From Dugong dugon (Eukaryota > Chordata > Mammalia > Sirenia > Dugongidae): a stretch of 64,000 bases of DNA. Shown piece by piece: positions 1 to 12,432 of this stretch (positions within the stretch are counted from its first letter, which is position 1; each line of letters begins with the position of its first letter). The position numbers and the translations under genes were made by a program. The stretch lies in contig CM057462.1 of the NCBI GenBank assembly GCA_030035585.1, forward strand, positions 146,114,734 to 146,178,733, in the 5' to 3' direction. Under the pieces are notes generated by a model. That model worked only from the letters and a program-made list of their open reading frames with translations, had not been told where the DNA came from and did not search any database.

Positions 1-88
1 TTGGGAAGACTAATGAGTTAATATATAAAGTCCAGTATTAATAGGTATAAGTTAACTGTTGTATCAAAAAAACTCCCAGGGCTCTGCC

Positions 89-140
89 GTGCGCGCGCAC
101 ACACATCCACAGACACACACACACACACACACACACACAC
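89..140. repeat. GC/CA dinucleotide microsatellite
   Basis: An alternating GC run grades into a CA run of about 27 bases. It is a simple repeat with no coding meaning. Confidence 0.95.
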
Positions 141-1334
141 TTTATTTCTTGCCTTTGTCACTATAAAATTAGATGATTCAAGGACCCACTTTCTTTCCAT
201 CTAGGAGCATCATTGTCCACTGGGGCCTTGGATTCCTCCACTGTATTCTCTGCATTTGGTCCAGAGATAATAGCCATGTAAAAGAGTAGAGAAAGCACAC
301 TGGCTTTAACCATTGTGCCCTAGAGCTGAATCCTATCTCTCCCACTCATATCCCATTGACTAGAATTAGTCATGTGCTACATCTAGATGGGAGAGGTCTG
401 GAAAATAAAATTTAGTGGCTTGCCCAGGAAGAAGGGAAAGTGGGTTTGGTGGGTATACAACAATGTCTCTATCATAAGTACCAAGAAGAGTGCCTAACAC
501 ATCCTACCTTTTAAGTGCAGGCTACTGATGTCACTATATTATGTGGTAATAAAAATTAGAGACATTATGATTATAAAAGCCCTTGATACATACAAACGAT
601 CACATTTGCTGGGATAGGCATTTTTGTTTTATTCAGTGGATCCTCTTATATCTTGGACTCCGTAATGTCACCATCTTTCTGCATCCTCACCAATACAGAA
701 CATATAGCTTATGCCTTCTAGTATACACACAGTATGGACACATATCGACCTGTTCCTTTTTGAATAAACTTATTTTTCTTCATCCATCTTCTCTCTGAAT
801 TTGTGCCTTTCATTTATTTTAACATAGACTTAGTTTTAGTGTATTATATTGATCAAGGATTTTCAAACTCTCACCTTTGACCTATGGCTGGAATAAGAAT
901 ACTTTAGTAGGTTTCGGCTTGTATTTTTAGAACAGAATAGAGAGCTGCTGTTAGGTTTAAATAAGTTTGTATATGTAACGAATATAGTGTTTAGAACACT
1001 AAATTTTTTATATAGAGAAAAATAGTACAGAAAAGATTAGAAACTATCAGAATGCCTCAGATTTTAGTGAGGTAGGTATTGTTTTATGAAAAATTTATTT
1101 CACATGTACATGTTCTTGATCATGAAGTAAAAGTATTTCTTAGTATGGGTCAGAGAACAATTATCAAAACAACAAAACAAAGCATACATACTATTTTTTT
1201 TCTGAGCAGAGTTGACCTTGCTTAACAATAATTATTGTTTTTGAAGTCCCAGAAATAGCTGCAGCAGTGAATATAAACACATGCATACAAGCACTACACA
1301 TACCATTTTCCATTATAGAAATAAGCCTTTGAGG
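141..1334. other. Unassigned stretch
   Basis: AT-rich sequence without a family I can name and without an open frame longer than about 70 codons. Nothing functional is visible. Confidence 0.5.
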
Positions 1335-1652
1335 GTCTGACTATTCTATCTGCTCCTTTCATTTCTCCAGCTAACTTCTTCCCATCCTTTAAATGGCCCC
1401 TTGGATGTTGTTCTTCTGGTATCTTCCTTGACCTCACCATTTGGCCCTGATTGGAGAAAAACATGTTTGTCTATTACAGCATTTTTTATTTTATATTCAT
1501 TGCTTGTTTAACTTTGTATCTCCCCAAATCCGTTACAATCTTTGAGAAGGAAGTGTTTCTCTTGTTCATTGCTAAATCTCCAGGACTTAGCACCATGTCT
1601 GCCACGTAATTATGCATTTGATAATTATTAATAAATGAATGAATTAATACAT
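1335..1652 (+). mobile_element. L2 LINE 3' end
   Basis: The order of motifs matches the L2 3' end: a TCTCCCCAAAT-like block, a GCACCATGTCTGCCACG block in place of the usual GTGCCTGGCACATAG, then AATAAATGAATGAATTAAT. It is heavily diverged, as expected for an element older than the placental radiation. Confidence 0.75.
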
Positions 1653-1788
1653 GATGACTGAATACGCAGATAGAGCTGCATCAGTAACAACCTCAAACTA
1701 AATATATGTAACAAGTAATGTTAGATAGTATAAAAAAATTGATTTCATTTTCATCACTATGCCTTGTTAATTCCCGTGGTCTATGCTC

Positions 1789-1949
1789 AATAAAACCCGT
1801 TGCCATTGAGTCCATTCCCACTCATAGCGACCCTGTAGGACAGAGTAGAACTGCCCACAGGGTTTCCAAGGAGAGGATGGTGGATTTGAACTGCTGACAT
1901 TTTGGTTAGCACCTGAGCTGTTAACCACGGAGCCACCAGGGCTCCCTAC
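1789..1949 (-). mobile_element. AfroSINE, short type
   Basis: Read on the minus strand it starts with the tRNA-like head (GGAGCCCTGGTGGCTCC), passes a B-box-like GTTCAAATCC, and ends in the tail GACTCAATGGCAACGGGTTT. The middle block found in the longer subfamily is absent. AfroSINEs are tRNA-derived and specific to afrotherian mammals, so this and its sister copies identify the host clade. Confidence 0.95.
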
Positions 1950-2119
1950 ACTCAATAGAGGAGAGAATAACATCCATACTTATTTCCTAGTTGTTTATAT
2001 TCCCCTCTCAAAAATGAATCTGAGTGAATTCATCTAATTAAATGAATTCATTTAATTCATTCTGAATGAATTAGAGTAACAGAAATGTATGCAATAAGAC
2101 TGTGAAAGCAACAAGAGTT

Positions 2120-2470
2120 TCATTTTAAAGAAATGAAATGGAAACATAATTAAGGGCGAATACACGTGGTGCAACTGAGCTTCACTTTTAGCTCTGTGTT
2201 TCACGGCAACCACAGATGCCTGAAATTTACAGATGTTCCTAAAATCTCCGAAAACTTAGGACCTTCAGTTGCTCTTTTAAAGGTGTTATTTATACCGATG
2301 CATCTTTAAAACGTGGCAGTCTTTCCCGTAGACTGAAAGACTGGCCATGAAGCCGCGTTGTGGTATTGCTCTTACTTCTTGCTGTTATCGTCTTATTGCC
2401 TATCCTTGACACCAAATCTGTTGAAAGTGAGAGGCTATATTCCCATTTACATGCTGTCAGATTTCCGGGG
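2120..2470. other. Unassigned, CpG-enriched unique sequence
   Basis: About eleven CpG dinucleotides fall within roughly 320 bases, clearly denser than the AT-rich flanks. No transposon signature is visible and the frames are interrupted. A conserved non-coding element is possible; alignment to other mammals would decide. Confidence 0.3.
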
Positions 2471-3455
2471 AAGTGCTCAACCTATCATTATGTGGCAGGG
2501 AGGAAGACTGAAAGCAGGTAGATGAATGGTCAGTCATGGAGTTGGCATATTTTGTTTTTCTCCCATTCGTAACTAACTTCCAGGCATTTATTTATCTTTT
2601 TAAGTCTACTGTGACTTCTATTGGATACTTTCTGAGGGACAAAAGAGATTAACTTTAGGTCGTTCATCTTCACTCATGAATAAGCTTCTTAGAGGTATCT
2701 GAAGTGCAGTTTGATTCTCTCTCATGCCATTCCCACATCACATTTAGAATCTTCTGCTAAATAGGAAGGTAATTTGCTTTTCCTTCTCTCCAAGATCTTG
2801 ATAAATATTAATGAGAACTGGATCTAGGACCACCCCTGCAGCATATCATCAGTAAATGGCTGGCTATTGACAAGGTTGCCACTGAAACAAAATGTCTCTG
2901 CATACTCACCCCTCCAGGAAATTCTGGCTCTGATGTGTTAGAGAATGAATCAGAAAGCAATAGCAATTTTTGCAATTAGCAAGTAACTATCATATACTCT
3001 TATGAGACTCCAGGGTCCCCAGGGGCCCTAGGATCAAATGAATCACCCCAACATGAAACGTCTTTTTCCATCCACTTCAGCCTTGAAAGAAAATCTCAGT
3101 GACATGTGAGAATTCAGCTACCATGCAAATTTTTTAAGTAACTTGTCCAAGCAAATAGAAAGATGCACATTCCTAGACATCAGGAGAAGAAATGTTTGTT
3201 TAGAAAAAGGGGAAATACATTTCAAACAAGGAGCCTTTAGTTTTGAGTGCAGAAGGTGCAGAACAGAACCCAGATAAGGCCATCATGTTCATTGATACAA
3301 GTGGGCAGTGATATGCTGGTATCCAGAGGATAATAAGTGGACCAGAGGGCAAGTCCAGAAAGTTATGGGGCTAGGTGTTCAGAGCTGTGAACCTCAGGAG
3401 GAGTTGGAGATAGGATAGGGGCTAAGCCAGGGACAGGGGGCTAAATTGGAAGGCC
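2471..3455. other. Unassigned stretch
   Basis: Low-complexity-free but unrecognised sequence. I see no long frame, no splice-bounded exon and no clear repeat family. Confidence 0.45.
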
Positions 3456-3459
3456 AAGG

Positions 3460-3842
3460 GGATTTGGCCCTTCTGTTCCCTCAGCCTAGAATGTTCTTCC
3501 CTTACATTATCACATGGCTATTTGCATTCTTCTGTTCTCAATTCAAATGATATTTCCTCAGAAAGATCTTTTCTGACCAGCGTCTTTTACATATCATCAG
3601 AATCCCAGGCATTCTATATTTCATGTCACTTTATTTTCTTCATAGTTCTTACATATCTTAAATGCTCTTATTTAGCATTTTACTTGTTTTTATTTATCTC
3701 TTCTCAAACAAAATGTAAGCTTTATAAGAGCATGAACCTTCTCTATATTTCCCACAGCTCAGAATAGGACTGTGCATTCAGGAGGTGCTCAATAAATACT
3801 TGTGGCATAAATGAATTAATGAGTGATTAAATGAATAAATAA
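3460..3842 (+). mobile_element. L2 LINE 3' end
   Basis: Shows the L2 3' order well: CTTCTGTTCCCTCAGCCTAGAATG, a frame related to GCTCAAATGTCACCTCCTC, then AAGCTTTATAAGAGCATGAA and GGTGCTCAATAAATACTTGT followed by AATGAATTAA repeats. A 3' fragment of an ancient L2. Confidence 0.9.
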
Positions 3843-4235
3843 ATGAGGGAATACACTTATACATGCCTGGTAGAGACGTTGACATGAATACTATATACAT
3901 AATCTGTTGCTCCTCAGATGGGCCTTGATGAGACATGTTTCCTCCCGATAGAAGATAGTGCAATACTTCCATTCTAAAAGGTCTGAAATCTCTCATCATA
4001 TCAAAGATGCCCTACTGCTGCATGAGGTGGCATTATTACCTCATATTAGAGATAAGGAGAGTCACAATCAAGACATAAACTGAGATTTTCTAAATCCAAA
4101 TCGCCTTGCTCTTTCCTCCAAATGAAATTCTGAGCCTCTCAGTATCTCTAGCGTTGAAATGAAAAAAAGGAAGAGACATAAATGTGGTAAGTACACCAAT
4201 CTCCTTTTTGCTTTGTTCTTCTTCCTCCAGGGATT

Positions 4236-4272
4236 CATTCTCTCTCTCTCTCTCTTTCTCTATCTGTGTCTC

Positions 4273-4304
<32 letters not shown>

Positions 4305-4313
4305 TGTATGGGT
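4236..4313. repeat. Compound CT/GT microsatellite
   Basis: A CT run is followed by TCTGTGTCTC and then a GT run of about 20 bases with two GTAT interruptions. It is probably length-polymorphic. Confidence 0.95.
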
Positions 4314-4424
4314 AAGAAAGAAAAACAGAAAATAAACTCTGTGCCAGCTCCCAACATTTCTTAACAATCCTTATGGTCAATCAGCTAAAACCTTTCCCAA
4401 CTCTTAATCTGTTACCCTGAGTTA

Positions 4425-4645
4425 GAAAGAACACTGACTTTGAGGATAGAAAAATGCAAATTCTAATATGGGTCCCAGCATGGATTAACACTGCGGTATT
4501 GGTCAAATCACTTATCTACTCAGCTTCCTATCTTGAAAATGAGGATAATCATATCTACTGCATATAGTTATTGTGAGGCTTTAATGACAGTTTATATTTA
4601 AAGTTCCTAGCAATGTGTTGGGCACCTGTAAGACCTCCATAAAGG
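4425..4645 (+). mobile_element. MIR SINE
   Basis: Diverged MIR. The order TTGGTCAAATCACTTATCTA, CAGCTTCCTATCTTGAAAAT, GAGGATAATCATATCTACTG and TTGTGAGGCTTTAATGA follows the MIR consensus through its core and 3' half. Confidence 0.85.
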
Positions 4646-4984
4646 TTTGTTCCCTTATCTTTACTTAGGTTATAATTCTCCTTCTCATTATTCCAAATAT
4701 AGTATATACAAAAATTGTTTAGGCATTTCTATATTTACTCAATTATATGTTGTTTTCCACATTTTTATACCTCCTAAACCAAGTTTAGGCTACTGTCGAT
4801 GAGAGGCATCTGTTTAGTTTTTTTGTTTTTGTTTTTTATCCTTTAACTCAGTCTTACTGATAATCCACAAATGTGGAAGTAGATGCTGTCTGTGGCTGTG
4901 AATTTTTTTTTCTAATTAAAATTTAACTGAGCTTAATAAGAATTATAGAATCTTATAATTTGGAAAGAGCCTTAGAGGTCATTA

Positions 4985-5165
4985 GTTCCAAAAGCCAGCT
5001 GAAAAAAAAATTGCTTAGGGAGCTTGCTAAAAATATAGATATTACAGCCTAGCTCCATAGATTCAAGGTTAGTAGGCATGGAAAAATACCCATGAATTAG
5101 TACTTTTTGAAACGCTCCCGGTGATTTTGATGCACAGCCACGTTTGACCAGCAATGAAATATAGA
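4985..5165 (+). mobile_element. MER5-like hAT-Charlie non-autonomous element
   Basis: GGGAGCTTGCTAAAAATATA and, near the other end, GGTGATTTTGATGCACAGCC match MER5A-type sequence, a mammalian non-autonomous hAT. Terminal repeats are eroded. Confidence 0.65.
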
Positions 5166-5355
5166 CTAGCAGTTTTCAAATTTAGAAACTGTAGAACACT
5201 TTTTACACTTCTTTACTTGGAACCTCAACACATAAAATTGATAGAACTATGAATGGAAAGATGAAAAGTCTTCTTCCTTCCCCCACCCCAATGGCTCTTA
5301 AAGACTCACAGAGGAACTCCAAGACTCTAAGAACCACAGTTTGAAAACGATTGAT
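5166..5355. mobile_element. Possible second small hAT-like element
   Basis: The stretch starts with AGCAGTTTTCAAA and ends with AGTTTGAAAACGATTG, which are roughly inverted and resemble Charlie-type ends. The interior is not recognised, so the call is tentative. Confidence 0.35.
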
Positions 5356-6040
5356 CTAGATAATGTCTCCCATAATAATACTGACAGATGGTCATTCAGC
5401 TTCAGTTTGCAGCTCACTTCTTTGCAGACAGCCTTCCTATTATAAGATAAACCAGCATCTTTGGTCTTATTACCCCAACATTCTAATCAACTCTAAGAAC
5501 CAAGGAAATGACCTCCACAATAAACCTACAATTCTAACAATCTTAGGGTTGTAAACCCTTCCTCTTATAAATAGTCTTTATTACTGAGATATACAGTTAT
5601 TTCTTATTTACTAGCAATATATGGCTCTCCCAGAGCTCCACAGGCAAATGTACAGACATAATTCAACAGCTCATTAGCATAAAACTAAAACTCTCTCTGG
5701 GGTGAACACAATACTTAGTCTTTCTTCTCATTGCTGCCTCCTGGAATTCTAATGATCCTCTTTTTTTTCCCTTTCTTAGTTCTATCCTAAATCTCTCTTC
5801 TTTCTTCCTAACTACCCATATAACAAACAAATAGCACAAAAAAGGTCAAAATGTTATTTTAAAAAAACTTCCTTTTAAATTATAAAATGGGAAAACTATT
5901 TCTTTGACAAAGAGGGAAAAATAGGAAGCTAGATTATTTGTGTCATCTCCTGATACAATAAATTCATTTCCTTGTAAATATGAGAAGTGTTTTAAAAATT
6001 TCTGCTTGCTCTATCTCACATACTCACAGAAATATTTCTG
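5356..6040. other. Unassigned stretch
   Basis: AT-rich sequence with several pyrimidine tracts. No family, exon or RNA gene is recognisable. Confidence 0.45.
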
Positions 6041-6044
6041 AGTG

Positions 6045-6245
6045 CTAGTTCTGTGGCCAGCTATGTGTGTCAGGCACTGGCTTTAAAAGGTAAGCCAGAT
6101 TCTGCTTCTGCCCTCCATGAAATGCTCCAAAGTAGAAGAGGAGACAACTACATAAACAGTTCTAATGAGGTAAGTGTCAAAAAAGTTGTATGAGAGCAAA
6201 TAGGGGAAGGTGACTACAGGGGAGGAGCTATTTGAATCAAGGCAA
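6045..6245 (-). mobile_element. L2-like ancient repeat fragment
   Basis: TGTGTGTCAGGCACTGGCTTTAAAAGG followed by CTGCCCTCCATGAAATGC resembles the reverse complement of the L2 3' end (block around tgtgccaggcactg). Strongly diverged. Confidence 0.55.
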
Positions 6246-6477
6246 GAAAATGAATTAATACAAGAATCAAAAGAAGAAACAGAAGAGAGAAGGTGGGAGA
6301 GAGACTAGGTCAGTAAAATTACAAAAAACAAAAACATTTTCCCCACATCAAAAAAAAAAAGAAGACAAAGAATTAAATACTTGGATTTTTTACCATAATA
6401 ATCATGACCAATGTAAAATCCCTAAGAGATTCCTAGGGTTTCCCAGTTCACTAAAGTGCTCATAAATTCTAAATAAG

Positions 6478-6725
6478 TCTGGACTCTGAAAAGAAACCAG
6501 GTTTCTTAGATTTAGATCCCAACTCAGCAATATCCTGACTATGTAATCTTGGGATGATACTTAAACCTGTGTGCCTCATTTTCCTCATCTGTAAAATGGG
6601 AATAATAATGGTACTTATTTTAGAGGGTCTCCTGAAATTAATGTGTTAATACATGTGAAATTCTTGAAGAGTTGTTGGCATAAAATAGCTTTTCAATAAA
6701 TGTTAACTGTCATTATTATTATTCA
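6478..6725 (+). mobile_element. MIR SINE
   Basis: Clear MIR core: CCTCATTTTCCTCATCTGTA followed by AAATGGGAATAATAATGGTA, then TTAATGTGTTAATACATGTG and a TTCAATAAATGTTAACTGTC end. Nearly complete 3' half. Confidence 0.92.
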
Positions 6726-6784
6726 TTCTTTAAAACTTCTCAGATGTCTCGTAAGAGCTATCACTTACTGAGCAGCAAGAAGAA

Positions 6785-7240
6785 AAAAATCTAATTTTAG
6801 TCAAATCCTTTTACACTTAATCCAATGTAATAATTTAGATATGTTCTTTAGATTTAACCTAGATTCTGTGTTTCTTTCTTTTTCTCCTATCCTCCTGTTT
6901 AGAATGGCGCTTGGGTATATGCAAGAATGCTTTAATCGACTTGTTGTAGTCCTTGGGTATGTGCCATCTTGAGTCCACTGATGTTTGCCTGGCCTCATCT
7001 CAGCATTGGCTCTTGGATTACTCTCTTTGATATAATTTGGTCTATCATTTCTTTGCTTGGTCAGGGTCTGTTTGTACTCTCTGTGAACTAACCTTTGCTG
7101 GACTATCAATGGTGCTGCAGACTTAAGGTAAAAAACTTAAGAAAAAATTATTTCTTTTTTAAAATACTGATACCTTTCTGCAATATTCTATTAACTCTTT
7201 ATTTCTTTATGAATTTATTTTATAATAATTCTAATTTCCA
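6785..7240. other. Unassigned stretch with a 102-codon minus-strand frame
   Basis: A minus-strand frame (6801-7109) reads 102 residues, rich in Arg, Lys and Asn, with no domain, signal peptide or membrane segment I recognise and no obvious splice context. It could be a fragment of a retrocopy or chance. I do not call it a gene. Confidence 0.3.
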
Positions 7241-7261
7241 CTCCAAGCCCCTCAAACGTAT

Positions 7262-8560
7262 ATATAAAAAAACAAAAACAGAAAAAACTCTCCCCCTGCC
7301 ACTACTAATAGAACTACTAGGATTAAGCGGAAGATTGGTAAAGAGGCTAAATACCAGATATAATCCAAAAATCCATAGTTTCTTCTATACTAACAATATT
7401 GCTTGAAATTGAAATGAGCCAAAAATAATTTTTTTATAATAGCAACAAAAGCTATCAAATACTAAGTCATTATTTTAACAAGAAATATGTGAAGAAAATT
7501 ATAGAAAATCTTCTTATGAAAGATAAAGGCACAATATCGAGTACAAACAAAATAGGATATATTCTCAGATGGAAAAGCTTAATATCACTAAAATGTGAAT
7601 TTCCCTAAATCAATGAATACTTTTAATTTCCATCCCAAAGTTTTCTAATGGAGGGAATGTATAAAATTACTTTAAAGTTTACATGAGAGAATTATAGGAA
7701 ATTTTAAAGAAACAGTATAATTAAAATTTATGAATTCTCTGTCATTCAATAGTATTGTCATAGGAAGAAAAAGTAGATCAATAGAAGAAAATAGATAACG
7801 CAGAAATACATCACAGCCTATGTGGAGATCCATTATTTGACAAAAGTGCTTTAAATTAATCAGCATAAATATGTTTTATTAAATAAATTGCTTTGACACA
7901 ATTGGCTATCCATCTGGCAGGAAATGAACTGGTTCCTAACAGTGGAAAGATACAAAAATAAATTCCAGATGGATTAAGAAGTTAAATATGAAACAAAATA
8001 CATATATAAAGATAGATAGATATGTAGATATAACTGTGAGTAGGAAAGCATTCTTAACCAAAATGGAAAATCAAAAAGCTCTAAAATATAGGGAATAAAT
8101 ATGACTATGTAAGAATATTTTTGTGCAGAAAGTGATATCGTAAACAAAGTTAAAAAAAGGATAGTTTAAGAAAAATATATGCAATATATTTGACAGACAA
8201 AAAATTGCTATCTGTAGTATACAAAGAACTCTTTACAAATTAATAAGAAAAACAACCCAAAAGAGAAATTGTCAAGTGATAAAGGCAAATAACTGAAGAA
8301 TAATTCTAAACATGATAGTTATAAGGACAGCATACATGCAGACTCACCAGTAGTCAAGGAAACAAAAACTGAAGTATCACTGAAATATTTCTTATCATCA
8401 TATTGGCAAAATCAAAATTAAAAATAGAAATAATATATCCTGTTGATGACGATGGAGGTAGAATAGAATATGGGAAATGAAAATCAGACTGACCACTGGT
8501 GAAGCAATATGTCAATATATATTAAAAATAAAAATACAAATAACCTTTATACCAGTCAGA
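7262..8560 (+). pseudogene. Ancient L1M ORF2 remnant
   Basis: The sequence follows the 3' part of L1 ORF2. It includes the region after the reverse transcriptase where L1s encode 'ISYRFNAIPI'-type sequence, and stretches such as TGGGGATCC-like GTGGAGATCCATTATTTGAC and AGTATACAAAGAACTCTTTACA. Frameshifts and stops occur throughout, so nothing is translated. The L1M assignment is by general resemblance and AT-rich decay. Confidence 0.7.
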
Positions 8561-10120
8561 GTTTTGGCTACAACAATAGAAATAGACCATGGGTAATTTA
8601 AACAGAAGAGGAATTTAATGGAATGATATCAATGATTGACAGAATTCATAGGAAGGCTGGAGAACAAAGCAAAGACATGGACTGGATCATCGAAATCTAA
8701 ACGGCTGGAACCATGGCCAAGGGCAAAGCCCGGGAACAGCCAATTTAGAGCATCTCTGCCCTTGCCTGCGGACACTGGACACTGTTGTTGACACCCAATC
8801 CAATTTAAAAAAAAAAAAAGACTTCAAACTCTCAATTAAAAAAAAAAATACATTGTTTTTCTAACCTGAGAAGGTAGTTAAGAAAACAATACATCATTAG
8901 GTGAAAGCATACTTTAAAAAGTTTTGAATTCCTTCAGTTTCAGTTCAATTTCTTTTTTTTTAGTAAAAATTCAGAAAAAAATTAAACTGAATGAATTTTC
9001 TTAAATATTAATATGTGTATGTGATCATTTTTTCACATTTTCTACTTATCCACTTATCAATGTATTTGTCTGTGTGAGTGTGTGTGTGTATGAATGAATG
9101 ATGTTCATCCATTTTTAATAATTATTTCAGGAGAGTGGAATTTTGGATGATTTTTTACACATCTTAAAGATAAGCATTTTTATTATTAGGATTTATCAGC
9201 TTTATTAAAAAAATAATGTAAGTTTAATTTAAAATAGACTGGGTCATTGACTTATTTTGGAGAAAGAATGGTATTATTTTAAATACTTTACTCCTGTAAA
9301 TGGTGGATTTTTTTTTTTTTTCCCATAACAACATGTTCAGAGGAAGTCAGTTTCAAATTTGGTTCAAAAGTTCAGCACTGTCAGGGCCCTGGGTTGAATT
9401 TTCTGTAGCTTTACACGTCTTCCCAGTTTGATCTCAAGAAGACTACAGCAGCCTCGAGCATCATGGGTCACTTGACTGTCTTCAAAGGTAGAAATACAGG
9501 GCATTGCCTCTCTCTTCCCAGGGATACTCCCCATCAGCTTTCTTCTTATATCTCATTTCCTCCTACACCAGGCCCCTCCTAGATAAGGGACATCTGCATT
9601 ATATTAGAATAAAATTAGGAATTCTTCTAGTCATTAATTGGAGGAAGGCAGGTCACAGCTTTTAAAGAGGTAATCTACATTGCCTACTACACCCACTTTG
9701 TTAGTTTCCATGTAGTAAAAGTAAGGAAAAGAAAGGTAGATTTTGTAAGCAGATACAAATTTCAGTAGCACTGTTAATTTTTATAGCAAAAATAATTTTG
9801 AATTCAAGGACTTAACAAGTTATCCAGGAAAGTTATCTGACTTTTTTTTTTTCTTCTTCTGCTCTTCATTAATTTTTTGATACACACTTTGTATGATAAC
9901 AACAATTTCTCTTTCCAATATATTTCCTTGGCTTTTGCTGTGAAGCAATGAAATTTGTGGTTGAGACTAGATTTAAAAGGCTTAGACAACTAGTGGAATC
10001 ATAATCCAATGATAGTGTTATCTCCAAATTAGTGAGAATAAACCATATAGAAATTAGCATTTTACATACTTTATAATATTTTCTGGTTTTTTCTTTTTTT
10101 GGAAATTAGTTGCTTTGAAG
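8561..10120. other. Unassigned stretch with homopolymer runs
   Basis: Contains A runs near 8809 and 8837 and a T run near 9308. Around 8555-8790 the text loosely resembles an old LTR end in reverse, but I cannot support a family. No frame of interest. Confidence 0.4.
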
Positions 10121-10121
10121 T

Positions 10122-10273
10122 GGAGCTCTAGTGATGCGGTGGTCAAGAGCTTGGCTGCTAACTAAAAGGTTGGCAGTTCTAATTCACCAGCTGCTCCTTG
10201 GAAACCATATGGGGCAGTTCTACTCTGTCCTATAGGGTCGCTAGGAGTCGGAATCAACAGCAATGGGTTATGT
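10122..10273 (+). mobile_element. AfroSINE, short type
   Basis: Head GGAGCTCTAGTGATGCGGTG, B-box-like GCAGTTCTAATTC, then GTTCTACTCTGTCCTATAGG and tail GGAGTCGGAATCAACAGCAA. Diverged from the family but full length. Confidence 0.95.
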
Positions 10274-12427
10274 TCAATTTTTCTTAAAAATCCAAACGTG
10301 CAATTTTTTTTCTTAAAGATTTTTGCTTTGTAGTTTTGTGAATAAATCTAGGACTAAGAAAGGAGGGGCATAAAGAACAGAGACACTAACAGAAACTAGA
10401 AATGAAAATTACAAAACTTCCTGTAGTGATGCCTGTAATTTCTTCCTTCTTTACTTTAGAAGTAACTCCAAGCTAAATGGCTGGTTGACGGTATTGGAGA
10501 CACAAACAGAGTCCTTAGTGAAAAAGGAAAACAATTTATAAAATAAAATTCTCACCTCAGGAAAACAAAATCAAGCAAGTGGAGGGAAGCTACTTTTAAT
10601 CCCTGCGTACATTCATGTGATCCAGAAAGCCTTGTTTTGCCCCTACATTTGAAGAAATTGGTAAGTTTTAAAAGAACATTCTTACCAGAGTCTAATAAGA
10701 TTAGGTTTGGAATAAGTAGATAACAATTACAGATAATGAAAAAGGTATCTAATTTCACCGAGATGTTTGTTTTCTTCAAAATTTTCATCTCTTCGTACAA
10801 TCTTTTAAAGGTAGTACTTAGGAATCCCGGTTGATGTTCCCCTGTTTTAATAAAGAGTTCTATTTTTGTGTTAAATTAAAAGTATTGGGGTCTCTTTTTC
10901 TTAACTCCATCTACTCAATAAAACCCAACAGGTGGAACACATGCTTAAATCCATTACTCACTCAGTTTCAAACAGAAAACCTAAAATAAAATAGATCGCA
11001 GGACCTACAAATCAAAGGAAAATGGGGCAGCACCGTGTTTCTCCTCCTTTGTGGAGAACTGAGCCAAGACACTTAATGACACTAGAAGAAAGAAAAAAAA
11101 AACAAAGAATAATCTGAAAGTAAACATAATGCAAACAACAAAATCAACCCAGAAAACAGGCCAAAACACATGAGGAGCTTGTACTTTGATGCAACCAATT
11201 TCATTATTTTAGTTTTATCTCCCATCTTTGCTTAGTTGCTTAAGACAAATATAACATTTGGGCAAAAATTTGGAACCAAACTGTAACATGTATTTCATTT
11301 AAGATCCAGTGTGGTAGCAGTTTTAAACTGCATCTGGCTCAAATACGGTTTTAGTTTGGGCAAGTTATTTAGACTTGTTTTTTTTTTATGATTTATTTAA
11401 CCTTAATTCAACAGTCTAGTTATTTTTTGTTATTTCTGTTTTAAAATGTGCAAATAACAACTTTGGGCTCTATTTGGCTACTTGCAGCTGGGCATTATAG
11501 TATTTTCTTGCTTGTGCAGCTGGAAGAGTAGAAATTTGGGCTATAAGATTTCATTAAGACAAGAGTCATTTTACAAAGGATTTGAAGTGTTCTTTCTCTG
11601 AATGATGCTTTTGTAAAACTGCATCATAAGCAGTGAACATAGAAGTCTGACTTGATTGTTGAAAAAGTAATAAAATCTGTGTTAAATTCCTCCAAACTAA
11701 TTCTTAATGTGAAGCATTTCATCTGCTCATATGGAATTCTAATATTTGTATCCAATAAATTAGAAATTGAGCAAGCAGATTTTTTCTTAAAGGAAACATA
11801 TAAGGCAAACATAAATTTGAGGCATTTAAACTAAATTTTCATTTGTGGGGCATTAGAGAAGAAGCAAAAAGCATATCTCAGATTTCTTCAGTATGTTAGC
11901 CACTTTGTTTATCTTGACACATGGAAGTCAATTTGGAAAACAGTGTAAAAGGCACAGGCAAGGGGATTTTATATACAGTCTCCTTCATTCATTGCATCTA
12001 CAAAAATTCACTGGGAAAATTTTGCTGTCATTTCTGTCATTGCTTGGTGTAAACACACATGCACACACAGTCGCAAAAAAAGCCTCTAGCAGTAAACATG
12101 TCTTTAAGTGGTAAGACAACATTCAAGATTCAATTTCCAGCATGCATTATTTTTCAGCAACTACAGACATGAGTAAGAAACCAGAATCCCAGTGAAGATT
12201 CTCCAGTCATGGGTTAAAGCAGTCATGTTAGTGCTTTATTTTGCTTTATTCTGTTCTCAAACACACAGAGATCTGCCAATGAGAATTAATTACTTCATCA
12301 AAGAAAATACGTGAAAGTGATCCACTGCTGTAGTTGTCAAGTACAACGCTCAAAAAGTTTTCATTAAAGAAGTGCATTTGCCAGGTAGAACAGAGCCTGG
12401 AACTCCTAGGGGACTGAAAGATAACCA
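10274..12427. other. Repeat-poor unique stretch
   Basis: About 2.1 kb with no transposon that I recognise, in a window otherwise dense with them. Frames are short. The part from 11,300 to 11,850 has balanced, non-degenerate sequence and is a weak candidate for conserved non-coding DNA. Confidence 0.4.
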
Positions 12428-12432
12428 ACAAT

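Noticed and set aside
4236..4313. CT/GT tract as a regulatory element
   Set aside because: An ordinary compound microsatellite; nothing in the flanks supports a role.
6801..7109. A 102-codon minus-strand frame
   Set aside because: No domain, no coding-like context, and length is within chance for this much sequence. Listed only as part of an unassigned stretch.
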